DNA of 64,000 nucleotides, taken from assembly GCA_903885605.1 (NCBI GenBank), contig CAISJD010000065.1, positions 1 through 64,000 on the forward strand, read 5' to 3'. The first letter of the stretch is position 1. Each line of letters starts with the position of its first letter. The notes beneath the pieces were generated by a model. The model saw nothing but the letters and a program-made list of their open reading frames with translations, ran no database searches and had not been told where the DNA came from. Both the position numbers and the translations under genes were made by a program. This document shows positions 17,647-25,409 of this stretch, piece by piece. This DNA is from an uncultured Chthonomonas sp. Lineage in GTDB: Bacteria > Armatimonadota > Chthonomonadetes > Chthonomonadales > CAJBBX01.

Positions 17647-20344
17647 TCAGCAAGCGGGCCAACGCCTCTCCATCGTACTGGTCGGCCAGGCTGCGCAGCA
17701 TACCAACCGCGTGACCGGCGGCCTCCAGCTCATTCAGCCGAGAGTGCACGGCGCTGAAGTCACCTATCAGCGCGTCCCTCATCAACGCTGCAGCGCTCAC
17801 GCGGGGCAGGCAGAGCTCAGCGGCCTCCCGGACGGGAGGGGCGGCCACTTCGGCCGGCGGCTCATCGGTGCGTGTGAAGGCCACGCCCGTGGCGGCGCCG
17901 ATCGAGGCGAGGAGCTCGCCGATGTCGATGGGCTTCACCAGGACATCGTCGGCGCCGGCATCGAGAAGCCTGGCGCGATCCTCATCGAACATGGCGGCAG
18001 TCAGGGCGAGGATGGGCGATCGGTAGCCCGCCTCCGCTTCGGCCGCGCGGATGCGCCGAATGGCCTCGCAGCCATCCATGCCGGGCATCCGCATGTCCAT
18101 GAGCGTGATCGTGGGCCGGAGGCGAAGCCAGAGCTCCACCCCCTCGGCGCCGTCCCTGGCCTCATGCACCCACATGCCCAGCGGGCGCAGGGCCTCGCAC
18201 ACAAGGCGGCGATTGTCCTCGTTGTCATCCACCATCAGCACAGTGGGCGGCTCCTGGCCCGGAGCTATGCCGACGATGCGCGTTGCCGAGGTGTCGGCGG
18301 ATTCCGGCGCACCGGCAACGGCGAGGGGTACGCGCAGCTCAAAGGCGCTGCCCTGTCCCGGGGCGCTGATGACGGTGATGTCGCCGCCCATGAGCCTGGC
18401 GATATCGCGGCTGATGGCCAGCCCCAGACCCGTCCCCGCCTGGGTCGCCCGCACACCTGAAGCCTGCTCGAATGGCCGGAAGATCCGCGCCTGGTCGGCG
18501 CCGCTGATGCCGGGCCCCGTATCTTCCACCGAGACAACCAGCCACCCCATCTCGTCCCGTTCGGCCTCCCAGCAGGCTCGTAGCGTGACCTTGCCGCGCT
18601 TGGTGAACTTCACGGCATTGCCGAGCAGGTTCACCAGGATCTGTCTGACCTTTCCATCATCGCCTGCCACGTATGGCGGGACCTGGTCGCCGCCGATGCT
18701 GACGAACTCAAGCCCCTTGGCCAGGGCGCGCAGATGGAACATGGCCCCCACGTCGCGAAGGATGGTCTGCAAGCCGAACGTCCTGGCCGCCACGGCCATG
18801 CGCCCCGCCTCTATGCGCGACATCTCCAGCACAGCATTGATGAGGCCCAGGAGATGCTCGCCGCTCCGAAGGATGACCTCGAGTTGGTGCCTGCATCTGT
18901 CGGGAAGGTCCTCATCCTGCGCCACGAGCTGCGCGAAGCCCATAATGGCGTTCATGGGCGTGCGGATCTCATGCGACATATTGGCGAGGAAGACGGACTT
19001 GGCCTTGCTCGCGGCGGCTGACGCTTCGGCGGCGCGGCGTAGCGCGTCGGCCTCGAGCGCCTTCATTGTGATGTCGGTGACGCCGATGAGGATCAGGTCG
19101 CGCTGGTCCACCGCCACACGCCGGGCACAGAGCTGCACATGCACCTCGTGGCCGTCAGGCAGCATCCAGACCGCATCGACAACGGACGAAGCTTCGCCGG
19201 CAAGGAGGGGCTCCGTCAGGGCCAGCCGCTGCTTACCGACCGCCCAGAGGTCCATGTCGGCGGGCGACCGGCCGATCACGTCGTCCCTCGACCGCTGCAT
19301 GATGTCGAGCAACGCCTGGTTCACATCCACAAACCGGCCGTCGTCGAGGTGCGCCAGCCCGAGGCCCAACGGGCTCCCGGTGAAGGTGAGGTCGAAGATC
19401 TCCCGCGACTGCTTCAGCGCTACTTCGGCCTTGCGCTGTTCGGTGATGTCCCGCACGATGGCCCACGATCCGGTGGGCTCGCCGGCGCTGTCGACCAGGC
19501 GGTAGACCTGCAGCTCCACGGGCACGCGAGTGCCGTCGTTGCGGAGGTACTCCTTCTGGTAGACCGCCGACGCGCCGCGGTGAACGATGCCGTCCACGAT
19601 GGTGCGCTCCGTATCGTGGTACTCCTCCGGCGTCAGGGCATCGTAGTGCATGCCGCGAAGTTGCTCGGCGGGGTAGCCTGTGAGCGCGACGTACGCGGCG
19701 TTGAACTCCGTGATGGTTCCGTCCAGGCGGGTCTCGACCAGCGCGTCGGTGATGCTGTGGTAGAGGTGGCTGAACCGGCGCTCGGTGGCCTTCAGCGCCT
19801 CCTCTGCCTTCTGTCGGTCGGCGATCTCCTGCCGCAACTCGGCCGTGCGCTCCAGTACGTGCGCCTCCATCTCCTGGTGCGCCTGCCGGAGCGCCTGCTC
19901 CGCCTCGATCTGCATCGTCACGTCGCGCGATGTAACGACAGTGCGCGGAGCGCCGGTGCGGCTTCGGAACGTGCGGAAGGAGGTGTCAAACCACCGGTAG
20001 TGCCCATCGGCATGCCTGGCGCGTAGCCTGATGCCGGACCCGCACAGCGGCGGCAGGTGGCGCACGACTGCATCACGGTCCTCCGGGTGGACCAAATCCT
20101 CGGACAGAGCGCCGATGAGTGCAGCCGGGTCGAGGCCCAGCACACGACGGTAGCCGGGGCTCGCATAGGTGAAGACGCCGCGGTCATCGACCTCGGCGAT
20201 CAGGTCGCCGGCTTCCTCCACCAGGCTCCGGAAACGGTCTTCGGCGTCCCACATGGCATCGGCCGCGTCGATGCCGACCGGCGCCGCCGAGGCGCCCGAT
20301 GGTAAGGCACCATCCGACTGCGGAAGCTCGTGCTGCGCCGACAT
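17618..20344 (-). CDS. Soluble triple-PAS hybrid histidine kinase
   Basis: A 908-residue kinase. Three PAS domains (about 40-160, 190-310, 315-430) are joined by coiled coils. HisKA follows with His458 (MSHEIRTPMNAIMG), then an ATPase domain with NAVKFTK, EDTGPGI and GTGLGLAI, and a receiver with Asp750 (LMDMRMPGMDG). A C-terminal helical tail like that of the next gene ends it. The start is the ATG at 20344, nine bases after GGAG; an in-frame TTG at 20389 is less likely. It is the first gene of a minus-strand operon running to 11080. No membrane segment is seen, so the signal is probably cytoplasmic, such as redox state, a small ligand or a partner protein. The close match of kinase, receiver and tail to the following gene suggests duplication. 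Confidence 0.9.
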   Translation of the reverse strand: MSAQHELPQSDGALPSGASAAPVGIDAADAMWDAEDRFRSLVEEAGDLIAEVDDRGVFTYASPGYRRVLGLDPAALIGALSEDLVHPEDRDAVVRHLPPLCGSGIRLRARHADGHYRWFDTSFRTFRSRTGAPRTVVTSRDVTMQIEAEQALRQAHQEMEAHVLERTAELRQEIADRQKAEEALKATERRFSHLYHSITDALVETRLDGTITEFNAAYVALTGYPAEQLRGMHYDALTPEEYHDTERTIVDGIVHRGASAVYQKEYLRNDGTRVPVELQVYRLVDSAGEPTGSWAIVRDITEQRKAEVALKQSREIFDLTFTGSPLGLGLAHLDDGRFVDVNQALLDIMQRSRDDVIGRSPADMDLWAVGKQRLALTEPLLAGEASSVVDAVWMLPDGHEVHVQLCARRVAVDQRDLILIGVTDITMKALEADALRRAAEASAAASKAKSVFLANMSHEIRTPMNAIMGFAQLVAQDEDLPDRCRHQLEVILRSGEHLLGLINAVLEMSRIEAGRMAVAARTFGLQTILRDVGAMFHLRALAKGLEFVSIGGDQVPPYVAGDDGKVRQILVNLLGNAVKFTKRGKVTLRACWEAERDEMGWLVVSVEDTGPGISGADQARIFRPFEQASGVRATQAGTGLGLAISRDIARLMGGDITVISAPGQGSAFELRVPLAVAGAPESADTSATRIVGIAPGQEPPTVLMVDDNEDNRRLVCEALRPLGMWVHEARDGAEGVELWLRLRPTITLMDMRMPGMDGCEAIRRIRAAEAEAGYRSPILALTAAMFDEDRARLLDAGADDVLVKPIDIGELLASIGAATGVAFTRTDEPPAEVAAPPVREAAELCLPRVSAAALMRDALIGDFSAVHSRLNELEAAGHAVGMLRSLADQYDGEALARLLNGAEKSASR

Positions 20345-20447
20345 CACCAGTGTCTCCGTTCTACTGCCTGAACGGGGGGTGTCAGGCAAAGTTCACCTAT
20401 CGTACCCCAGCGTAACGGGCCGATAATGGCCGCATGCGCCGGGCCGC

Positions 20448-20849
20448 CTATCCCAACGGCACGAGGCAGTCCTCCAGTAGCGCACGAGCCGCCTCATCAT
20501 CACTCGTGGAGAGCAGGACGCTGGCCCAGCCGCCATCGCGGCGCACGATCCGCATGGCCTTGATGTTGATCTTCGGCTCCCTGAACCGAGCCGCGACACG
20601 GGCCAGGGCGCCGGGCTCATCGGCGATGCGGATAACGAGCACGTCCTCGTCAACCGCATGGTAACCGCCCTCGGCCAGCGCCCGGAGCGCCTCGTCGAAG
20701 GGCTCGGCCTCCAGCAGGATGACACCGTGGGCGTGGTCGTCGGTACCGTCGATGTTCAGGATGTTGACGTTGCGCTGCGCCAGGCGCTCGGCGATGTCGG
20801 CCAGGGTGCCGGGCTGGTCCGGCGGGGTGACGATCGTGATCTGCTTCAT
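20448..20849 (-). CDS. Tandem ACT-domain protein
   Basis: A 133-residue cytoplasmic protein made of two ACT domains. The first (residues 1-66) starts KQITIVTPPDQPGTLADIAE with RNVNILNID; the second (69-133) has DEPGALARVAARF and INIKAMRIV. The Asp-x-Pro-Gly turns that bind amino acids at ACT dimer interfaces are present in both. Its ATG overlaps the TGA of the decarboxylase gene (ATGA at 20849-20846), and GGAGGGG lies upstream, so the two proteins are probably made together. Free-standing ACT proteins usually sense amino acids. By context this one may allosterically regulate the decarboxylase, which is an inference. A longer in-frame extension into the decarboxylase gene is rejected as a shadow. 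Confidence 0.87.
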   Translation of the reverse strand: MKQITIVTPPDQPGTLADIAERLAQRNVNILNIDGTDDHAHGVILLEAEPFDEALRALAEGGYHAVDEDVLVIRIADEPGALARVAARFREPKINIKAMRIVRRDGGWASVLLSTSDDEAARALLEDCLVPLG

Positions 20850-22033
20850 GGAGTTGCATTCCCCTCCGCGCCCAGGGAGGCCGCGACGTCCGCCACCGCG
20901 GCGGAGACCATCCCCCTGGTCACATGCGGCATGGTGATGATGTGTGCGATATCCCGGCTCGGCGCGATCTGCCACCGACCGATGACCTCGGCACTGGGCC
21001 GTGGGAAGACGACTGTGACGGAGTTCCTGTGGCGCCACGCACGGATCCCGTAGGCCGCGAACCGCTCGATGGCGTAGTCCGCCATGGCGATGGATCTCCT
21101 CACGCGTTCGCCGAGCCCATCTTCGCCCCACCGGTTGATGGCCGACCAGAGGACCAGCGGCGCCAGGGCGTTGCGGCTGCCGGCGATCGTCGTGTCGCGG
21201 CACCCCACGTACTCGACGCTCCGCGCCACGCGGTCGACATGCCGCTGCTGTGCGACGGCCACGCCGCAGGGCATGGGCGAACCGATGAACTTGTGGCCCG
21301 AGACGGCGATGCTGTCGATGCCCGCGTCGAAGCCGAACTGCTGTGGGTCCTTGACGAAGGGGAGGATCATCCCGGACAGCGCGGCGTCGGCGTGGATGTA
21401 GTGGCGCGTGATCGCCAGGTCCTTCAGCATGGCCCGTATGAGGGGCAGGCTGTCTACGGCGCCGTGCATCGTGGTGCCGATGTTGGCGAGGATGATGGGA
21501 GGCACGTCGCGGCGCATCTGGAGCGTCTCGTAGAGGTCATCGTAGTCGATCTCGCCGTCGTCGCGGCCGCGGATCATGATGCTCCGGGCGCCCAGGACCC
21601 GGACGATCTTGGCCGCCGAGTAGTGCGTGTGCTCGCTGTAGTAGACCATGCCGTCCGGGTAGAGCTCGCGGGCCAGGTAGAGGCCGTAGAGGTTGCCTTC
21701 GGTGCCTCCCGCCGTGACGTAGCCCCAGGTCTCCCCCTCCGGCGCACGCAGGCGGCGCTGGAAGAAGCCGACCACCTCCCGCTCAAACTCGAAGCTGTTC
21801 TCGCGGAAGAACGATTCGCCGAATGGATCGCCCACGTTGTTCATCGAGAAGCGCAGGAACGGGGCGATCTCGGGATAGTCGTAATCCTGCGAGCAGGGGT
21901 AGCCGATAAAGGAGCCCGAGAGCTCCTCCATGCGAGTGAGGAACCCCTGCAGCCGCACGGCGGCCTCCGGGGGCAGGTGAGGCATGGGCTCCGGGCCGAG
22001 GCCGGCGGGAACGGCAGGATATGCGTCGCTCAT
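20846..22033 (-). CDS. Group II pyridoxal-phosphate decarboxylase, histidine decarboxylase-like
   Basis: A 395-residue fold-type I PLP enzyme. It has TAGGTEGNLYGLYLAR in the cofactor phosphate region, IHADAALSGM (Asp contacting the pyridine nitrogen) and SGHKFIGSP with Lys248 as the Schiff-base lysine. Length and motifs fit the bacterial histidine decarboxylase/plant serine decarboxylase group rather than glutamate decarboxylase. The reaction is probably release of CO2 from histidine or serine to give histamine or ethanolamine; the substrate cannot be fixed from the sequence. The start at 22033 has GGAGGGC eight bases upstream; longer frames to 22366 run into the divergent promoter. It overlaps the ACT gene by four bases. 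A GC-rich inverted repeat lies in its leader. Confidence 0.9.
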   Translation of the reverse strand: MSDAYPAVPAGLGPEPMPHLPPEAAVRLQGFLTRMEELSGSFIGYPCSQDYDYPEIAPFLRFSMNNVGDPFGESFFRENSFEFEREVVGFFQRRLRAPEGETWGYVTAGGTEGNLYGLYLARELYPDGMVYYSEHTHYSAAKIVRVLGARSIMIRGRDDGEIDYDDLYETLQMRRDVPPIILANIGTTMHGAVDSLPLIRAMLKDLAITRHYIHADAALSGMILPFVKDPQQFGFDAGIDSIAVSGHKFIGSPMPCGVAVAQQRHVDRVARSVEYVGCRDTTIAGSRNALAPLVLWSAINRWGEDGLGERVRRSIAMADYAIERFAAYGIRAWRHRNSVTVVFPRPSAEVIGRWQIAPSRDIAHIITMPHVTRGMVSAAVADVAASLGAEGNATP

Positions 22034-22053
22034 TGCGCCCTCCGATCGACCAA

Positions 22054-22119
22054 CGCCGCGCGAGCGCCCCCCGCGCGGCGACCTCTGTACCGGCTGCCGC
22101 CTGGCGCCGAGAGCGGCGC
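22054..22119. promoter_or_regulatory. Two hairpins in the divergent leader of the decarboxylase and beta-helix genes
   Basis: CGCCGCGCG (22054-22062) pairs exactly with CGCGCGGCG (22072-22080) across a 9-base loop. GCGCCG (22104-22109) pairs with CGGCGC (22114-22119) across AGAG. The first lies 21-47 bases upstream of the decarboxylase ATG on the minus strand and could fold in its leader RNA. In such GC-rich DNA chance stems are common, so a regulatory role is tentative. Confidence 0.3.
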
Positions 22120-22190
22120 TACCGGACGGGTACACTGCGGCACCTATCCCGAATGGACCGGCGGCTCGAACGTGAAAGGATTGGACCCAT

Positions 22191-24443
22191 ATGCGACGTG
22201 ACACGCTCTTCGTCCTGCTTGCCGGCGTGATGATCGCCAAACTACCGGCGGCGCAAGCCGTCGAACTGCACGTCGCCGTCACAGGGCGCGACACGAACCC
22301 CGGCACGGCGCAGGCCCCGTTGCGCACCATCCAACGCGCCGCCGACCTGGCCCATCCGGGCGACACCGTAACGGTCCATCAAGGCCTCTACCGCGAGCGC
22401 GTGAACCCGCCGCGCGGCGGCGCATCGGAAACACGCCGCATCGTCTACCGCGCCGCCCCCGGCGAGAAGGCAGAGATCCGCGGATCCGAACCCGTCCGCG
22501 GCTGGCGGCGCCTGCGCGGCGATGTCTGGAGCGCCACCGTGCCGAACAGCGTCTTCGGCGCCTTCAACCCCTACACAGATGTAATACGGGGCGATTGGTT
22601 CGATCCTCGCGGCCGTGAGCACCATACCGGAGCGGTCTATGTCGACGGGAAGTGGCTCATCGAGGCGGCCTCGCTGGATGACGTGGCCGCGCCGCCCGGG
22701 ACGAACCCGGCATGGCTCCAGCAGGGCGGCGACCCTTATCTGGTGAACGTGGCATGGTTCCGCCCCTCCGGCGCCGCGGCCCGCGTGCCGGCCGCCGTCA
22801 TGTCGGCCAAGGGCGGCACCCAGAACGCCCCGTGCGAAGAGGGCGGCGACTGCGTGGGCTTCATCCGGCCCGGCGACTGGCTCCGCTACGACGGCATCGA
22901 CTTCGGCGCGAAGGCCGCTGAGATCGAGGTCCGCGCGGCGTCGGCCTCCGAGGGCGGCATCATCGAGATCCGCCGCGGCGCGCCCGACGGCGAACTGCTG
23001 GGCTCGTGCCACGTGCCGAACACGGGCGGCTGGCAGAGCTGGGCCTCCTACCGCGTCAAGGTGAAGCCGCTCTCCGGCCGAGCCACGCTCTGCCTCGCCT
23101 TCCGACCCGCCCCCAGGGCCGCGCTGAACGCCCCGCTCTGGTTCGCCCGCGTGCAGGGCGGCTCCACCACCTTCTGGGCTCAGTTCCCCGGCGCGGACCC
23201 GAACAAGCAGCTGGTCGAGGTCAACGTGCGCCGCACCGTCTTCTACCCGGACCAGCCGGGCCGCGACTTCATTACGGTACGCGGGTTCACGATGCGCCAC
23301 GCGGCCACCAACTGGGCGCCGCCCACCGCCGAGCAGGTCGGCCTCATCGGCACGCACTGGAGCCGGGGCTGGATCATCGAGGACAACGTGGTCAGCCACT
23401 CCACCTGCTCCGGCATCGCTCTGGGCAAGCATGGCGACCGGTTCGATAACCAGTCGGCCAACTCCGCCGAGGGATACGTAGAGACGATCCAGCGCGGGCT
23501 GGCGGCGGGATGGGCCAAGGGCAGCATCGGTGGGCACGTGGTGCGGCGCAACGAGGTTTCGTTCTGCGAGCAGGCCGGCATCGTGGGGAGCCTGGGCGCG
23601 GCGTTCTGCACCGTTGAGGCGAACACCATCCACGACATCCACATGCGCCGCCTCTTCTCCGGCGCCGAGATGGCGGGCATCAAGTTCCACGGGGCCATCG
23701 ACACGACCATCCGAGGCAACCATATCTACCGCACCTGCCTGGGCCTCTGGCTCGACTGGATGGCTCAGGGCACGCGTGTGACGGGCAACGCGTTCCACCA
23801 CAACGGCATGGACCTCTTCACCGAGGTGAACCACGGTCCCTACGTGGTGGACAACAACCTCTTCCTCTCGCCCGCGTCCTTCATGACCTGCTCCCGCGGC
23901 GGAGCCTTCGCGCACAACCTCTTCGCCGGCGCGCTCAACGTCTTCCCCTACGACGGCAGGATGACGCCCTACCACAAGGCGCACTCGACGGAGGTGGCGG
24001 GCTACCACGACAACCCGCGGGGCGATGACCGCTACCACAACAATATCTTCGTGCAGACGCCCGACCTGAGCCAGTACGACGACGCCAAGCTGCCCGTGGC
24101 CATGGCCGGCAACGTCTACCTGGCAGGCGCCAAGCCGAGCCGGCATGAGACGAACCCGACGGCGCCGGCGACCTACGGCCCGGCCCTGAGCGTGGAGGGT
24201 GACGGCGATACGTTCAGTCTGCGGCTGCGGCTGGATCCCGCCTGGCTTCGCGCCGGCCGCACGCTGGTCGAGACGTCGATGCTGGGGAGGGCGACGGTGC
24301 CCAACCTCCCCTTCGAGCGGCCCGACGGCTCGCCGCTGCGCCTGACCACCGACATCCTCGGACGCCCGCGCAACGCCGCGAACCCGGCGCCCGGCCCATT
24401 CGAGGCGCTAACGCTGCGCAGCGTGGCGCTCAAGGCGAGGTAG
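22191..24443 (+). CDS. Secreted right-handed beta-helix protein with an inserted CBM6-like domain
   Basis: A 750-residue exported protein. The signal peptide is about residues 1-23 (LLAGVMIAKLPAAQA). A beta-helix N-cap of the type GRDTNPGTAQAPLRTIQRAAD follows. Residues about 204-322 look like a family 6-type carbohydrate-binding beta-sandwich inserted into the helix (FIRPGDWLRYDGIDFGAKAAEIEVR, GGWQSWASYRVKV). The helix then resumes with repeated NN/H rungs such as IIEDNVVSHSTCSGIALG and TIRGNHIYRTCLGLWLD. Such proteins are often polysaccharide lyases or glycosidases, but no specific catalytic residues could be assigned. AAAGGA lies ten bases before the ATG. It diverges from the decarboxylase gene, and a PIN toxin gene converges downstream. 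Confidence 0.85.
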   Translation: MRRDTLFVLLAGVMIAKLPAAQAVELHVAVTGRDTNPGTAQAPLRTIQRAADLAHPGDTVTVHQGLYRERVNPPRGGASETRRIVYRAAPGEKAEIRGSEPVRGWRRLRGDVWSATVPNSVFGAFNPYTDVIRGDWFDPRGREHHTGAVYVDGKWLIEAASLDDVAAPPGTNPAWLQQGGDPYLVNVAWFRPSGAAARVPAAVMSAKGGTQNAPCEEGGDCVGFIRPGDWLRYDGIDFGAKAAEIEVRAASASEGGIIEIRRGAPDGELLGSCHVPNTGGWQSWASYRVKVKPLSGRATLCLAFRPAPRAALNAPLWFARVQGGSTTFWAQFPGADPNKQLVEVNVRRTVFYPDQPGRDFITVRGFTMRHAATNWAPPTAEQVGLIGTHWSRGWIIEDNVVSHSTCSGIALGKHGDRFDNQSANSAEGYVETIQRGLAAGWAKGSIGGHVVRRNEVSFCEQAGIVGSLGAAFCTVEANTIHDIHMRRLFSGAEMAGIKFHGAIDTTIRGNHIYRTCLGLWLDWMAQGTRVTGNAFHHNGMDLFTEVNHGPYVVDNNLFLSPASFMTCSRGGAFAHNLFAGALNVFPYDGRMTPYHKAHSTEVAGYHDNPRGDDRYHNNIFVQTPDLSQYDDAKLPVAMAGNVYLAGAKPSRHETNPTAPATYGPALSVEGDGDTFSLRLRLDPAWLRAGRTLVETSMLGRATVPNLPFERPDGSPLRLTTDILGRPRNAANPAPGPFEALTLRSVALKAR

Positions 24444-24504
24444 GGCCACGATCAGCGCGCTGCCGGACTGCCGCGCAACCGGGAGCCAAAAGCGGCTTCT
24501 CAGC

Positions 24505-24942
24505 TCAGGCAGACGCTGCGTCCAGAACGCCGATCCCGGCGAACCTCGTGAAGTCAGCGACGTTGAACGTCAGGATATGCGTGATCCCATGGACGGTCAT
24601 GCCGGCAACAATCCGGGCATCATGCACCTGAACTCCTGACACCCCGATGGAACCTACCAGCCGCCTCCATTCGTGATAGATCGCGGGTGTCTCGGGAACC
24701 ATACCGAACGATGCCTCCCACTGAGTCAGGGCTGCGTCGGCCTGCTCGACCGACCAGCCCAGCCCATTGCGGTTGGATGGCCGTGTCGCAGCACACCAGA
24801 ACTCCACCATGACCTGCGGCGCGATCACTAACTCGTGGCCCGCGCGCCTAAGGTGAGCAACCATCCGCAATGCGTCGTCGCATGCGACCGTGCCCGGCTC
24901 GCTCATGCGGAGCAGCACGTTCGTGTCCAGCAGGCACTTCAC
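24505..24942 (-). CDS. PIN-domain toxin, VapC type
   Basis: A 145-residue PIN-domain ribonuclease-like protein. Asp6 in LLDTNVLLR, Glu in MVEFW, Asp in QVHDARIV and Asp in FNVADF form the acidic metal-binding set of the family. VapC toxins cut tRNA or rRNA when released from their antitoxin. It starts with GTG at 24942, which shares bases with the stop of the antitoxin gene (GTGA), typical of coupled toxin-antitoxin translation. Length is close to the usual 130-145 residues, so it appears intact. Confidence 0.9.
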   Translation of the reverse strand: MKCLLDTNVLLRMSEPGTVACDDALRMVAHLRRAGHELVIAPQVMVEFWCAATRPSNRNGLGWSVEQADAALTQWEASFGMVPETPAIYHEWRRLVGSIGVSGVQVHDARIVAGMTVHGITHILTFNVADFTRFAGIGVLDAASA

Positions 24943-25196
24943 GAGGCGTCTTCGTAGAAATTGAACCGGCGCGTCGCATCGGCCGGCACCGGCGCAACCG
25001 GACGGGGCAGGCCATCAACGAACCGGCGAAGGTCGCTCTCCCACTGGTCGACGGCGGCGGCCACGGATGACGACCGGCGGCGTACTGCCTCATCAAGGAG
25101 GCGGCCGACGTAGGCGGCTACGTCCATCCCATTGGTCGCGGCCTCCGCACAGAGGATCGTCTCGATGTCCGGCGGTAAGTTGAGCGTCAGGTTCAT
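24939..25196 (-). CDS. Antitoxin partner of the PIN toxin, probable ribbon-helix-helix protein
   Basis: An 85-residue protein. The N-terminus MNLTLNLPPDIETIL with a following AAYVGRLLDEAV helix looks like a small ribbon-helix-helix DNA-binding fold. The C-terminal part (RFNFYEDAS) is probably the toxin-binding tail. GGGAGG lies seven bases before the ATG at 25196. It directly precedes and overlaps the PIN toxin gene. Together they should form an autoregulated toxin-antitoxin pair, placed here between two carbohydrate-related genes. Confidence 0.8.
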   Translation of the reverse strand: MNLTLNLPPDIETILCAEAATNGMDVAAYVGRLLDEAVRRRSSSVAAAVDQWESDLRRFVDGLPRPVAPVPADATRRFNFYEDAS

Positions 25197-25231
25197 ATGC
25201 CACCTCCCACACAGGCAGGACTCCTTACGAG

Positions 25232-25240
25232 AGTATACCA
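25232..25240 (-). promoter_or_regulatory. Extended -10-like element upstream of the PIN antitoxin gene
   Basis: On the minus strand the sequence reads TGGTATACT, an extended -10 motif (TGn plus TATACT), ending 36 bases before the antitoxin ATG. No good -35 is visible, which extended -10 promoters tolerate. Nothing else convincing was seen in the rest of the gap 25197-25409. Confidence 0.4.
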
Positions 25241-25409
25241 ATCCAGCCAGACGGGTGTTTCCGTGACGGGCACCGCGTTAGGTGCTGAACCTCGCCTGTT
25301 CTGCAAGCGTCGCCGTGGCGCCCCCTCTTTCGTTTGGCCTGCCCGCGCGTAAGGGAGTGTATTCCGATCGCGAGGCGCAGGACCGGCCTCGCCTATGAGG
25401 CGCCTGCAC

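Noticed and set aside
16168-19505. Plus-strand open frames of about 480-530 codons opposite the two hybrid kinases
   Set aside because: Composition is typical of antisense reading, with no domain recognisable and no ribosome site. The minus strand encodes clear PAS, HisKA and receiver motifs.
22242-24146. 634-codon minus-strand frame opposite the first beta-helix gene
   Set aside because: No ribosome site or motif; low-complexity shadow of the real gene.
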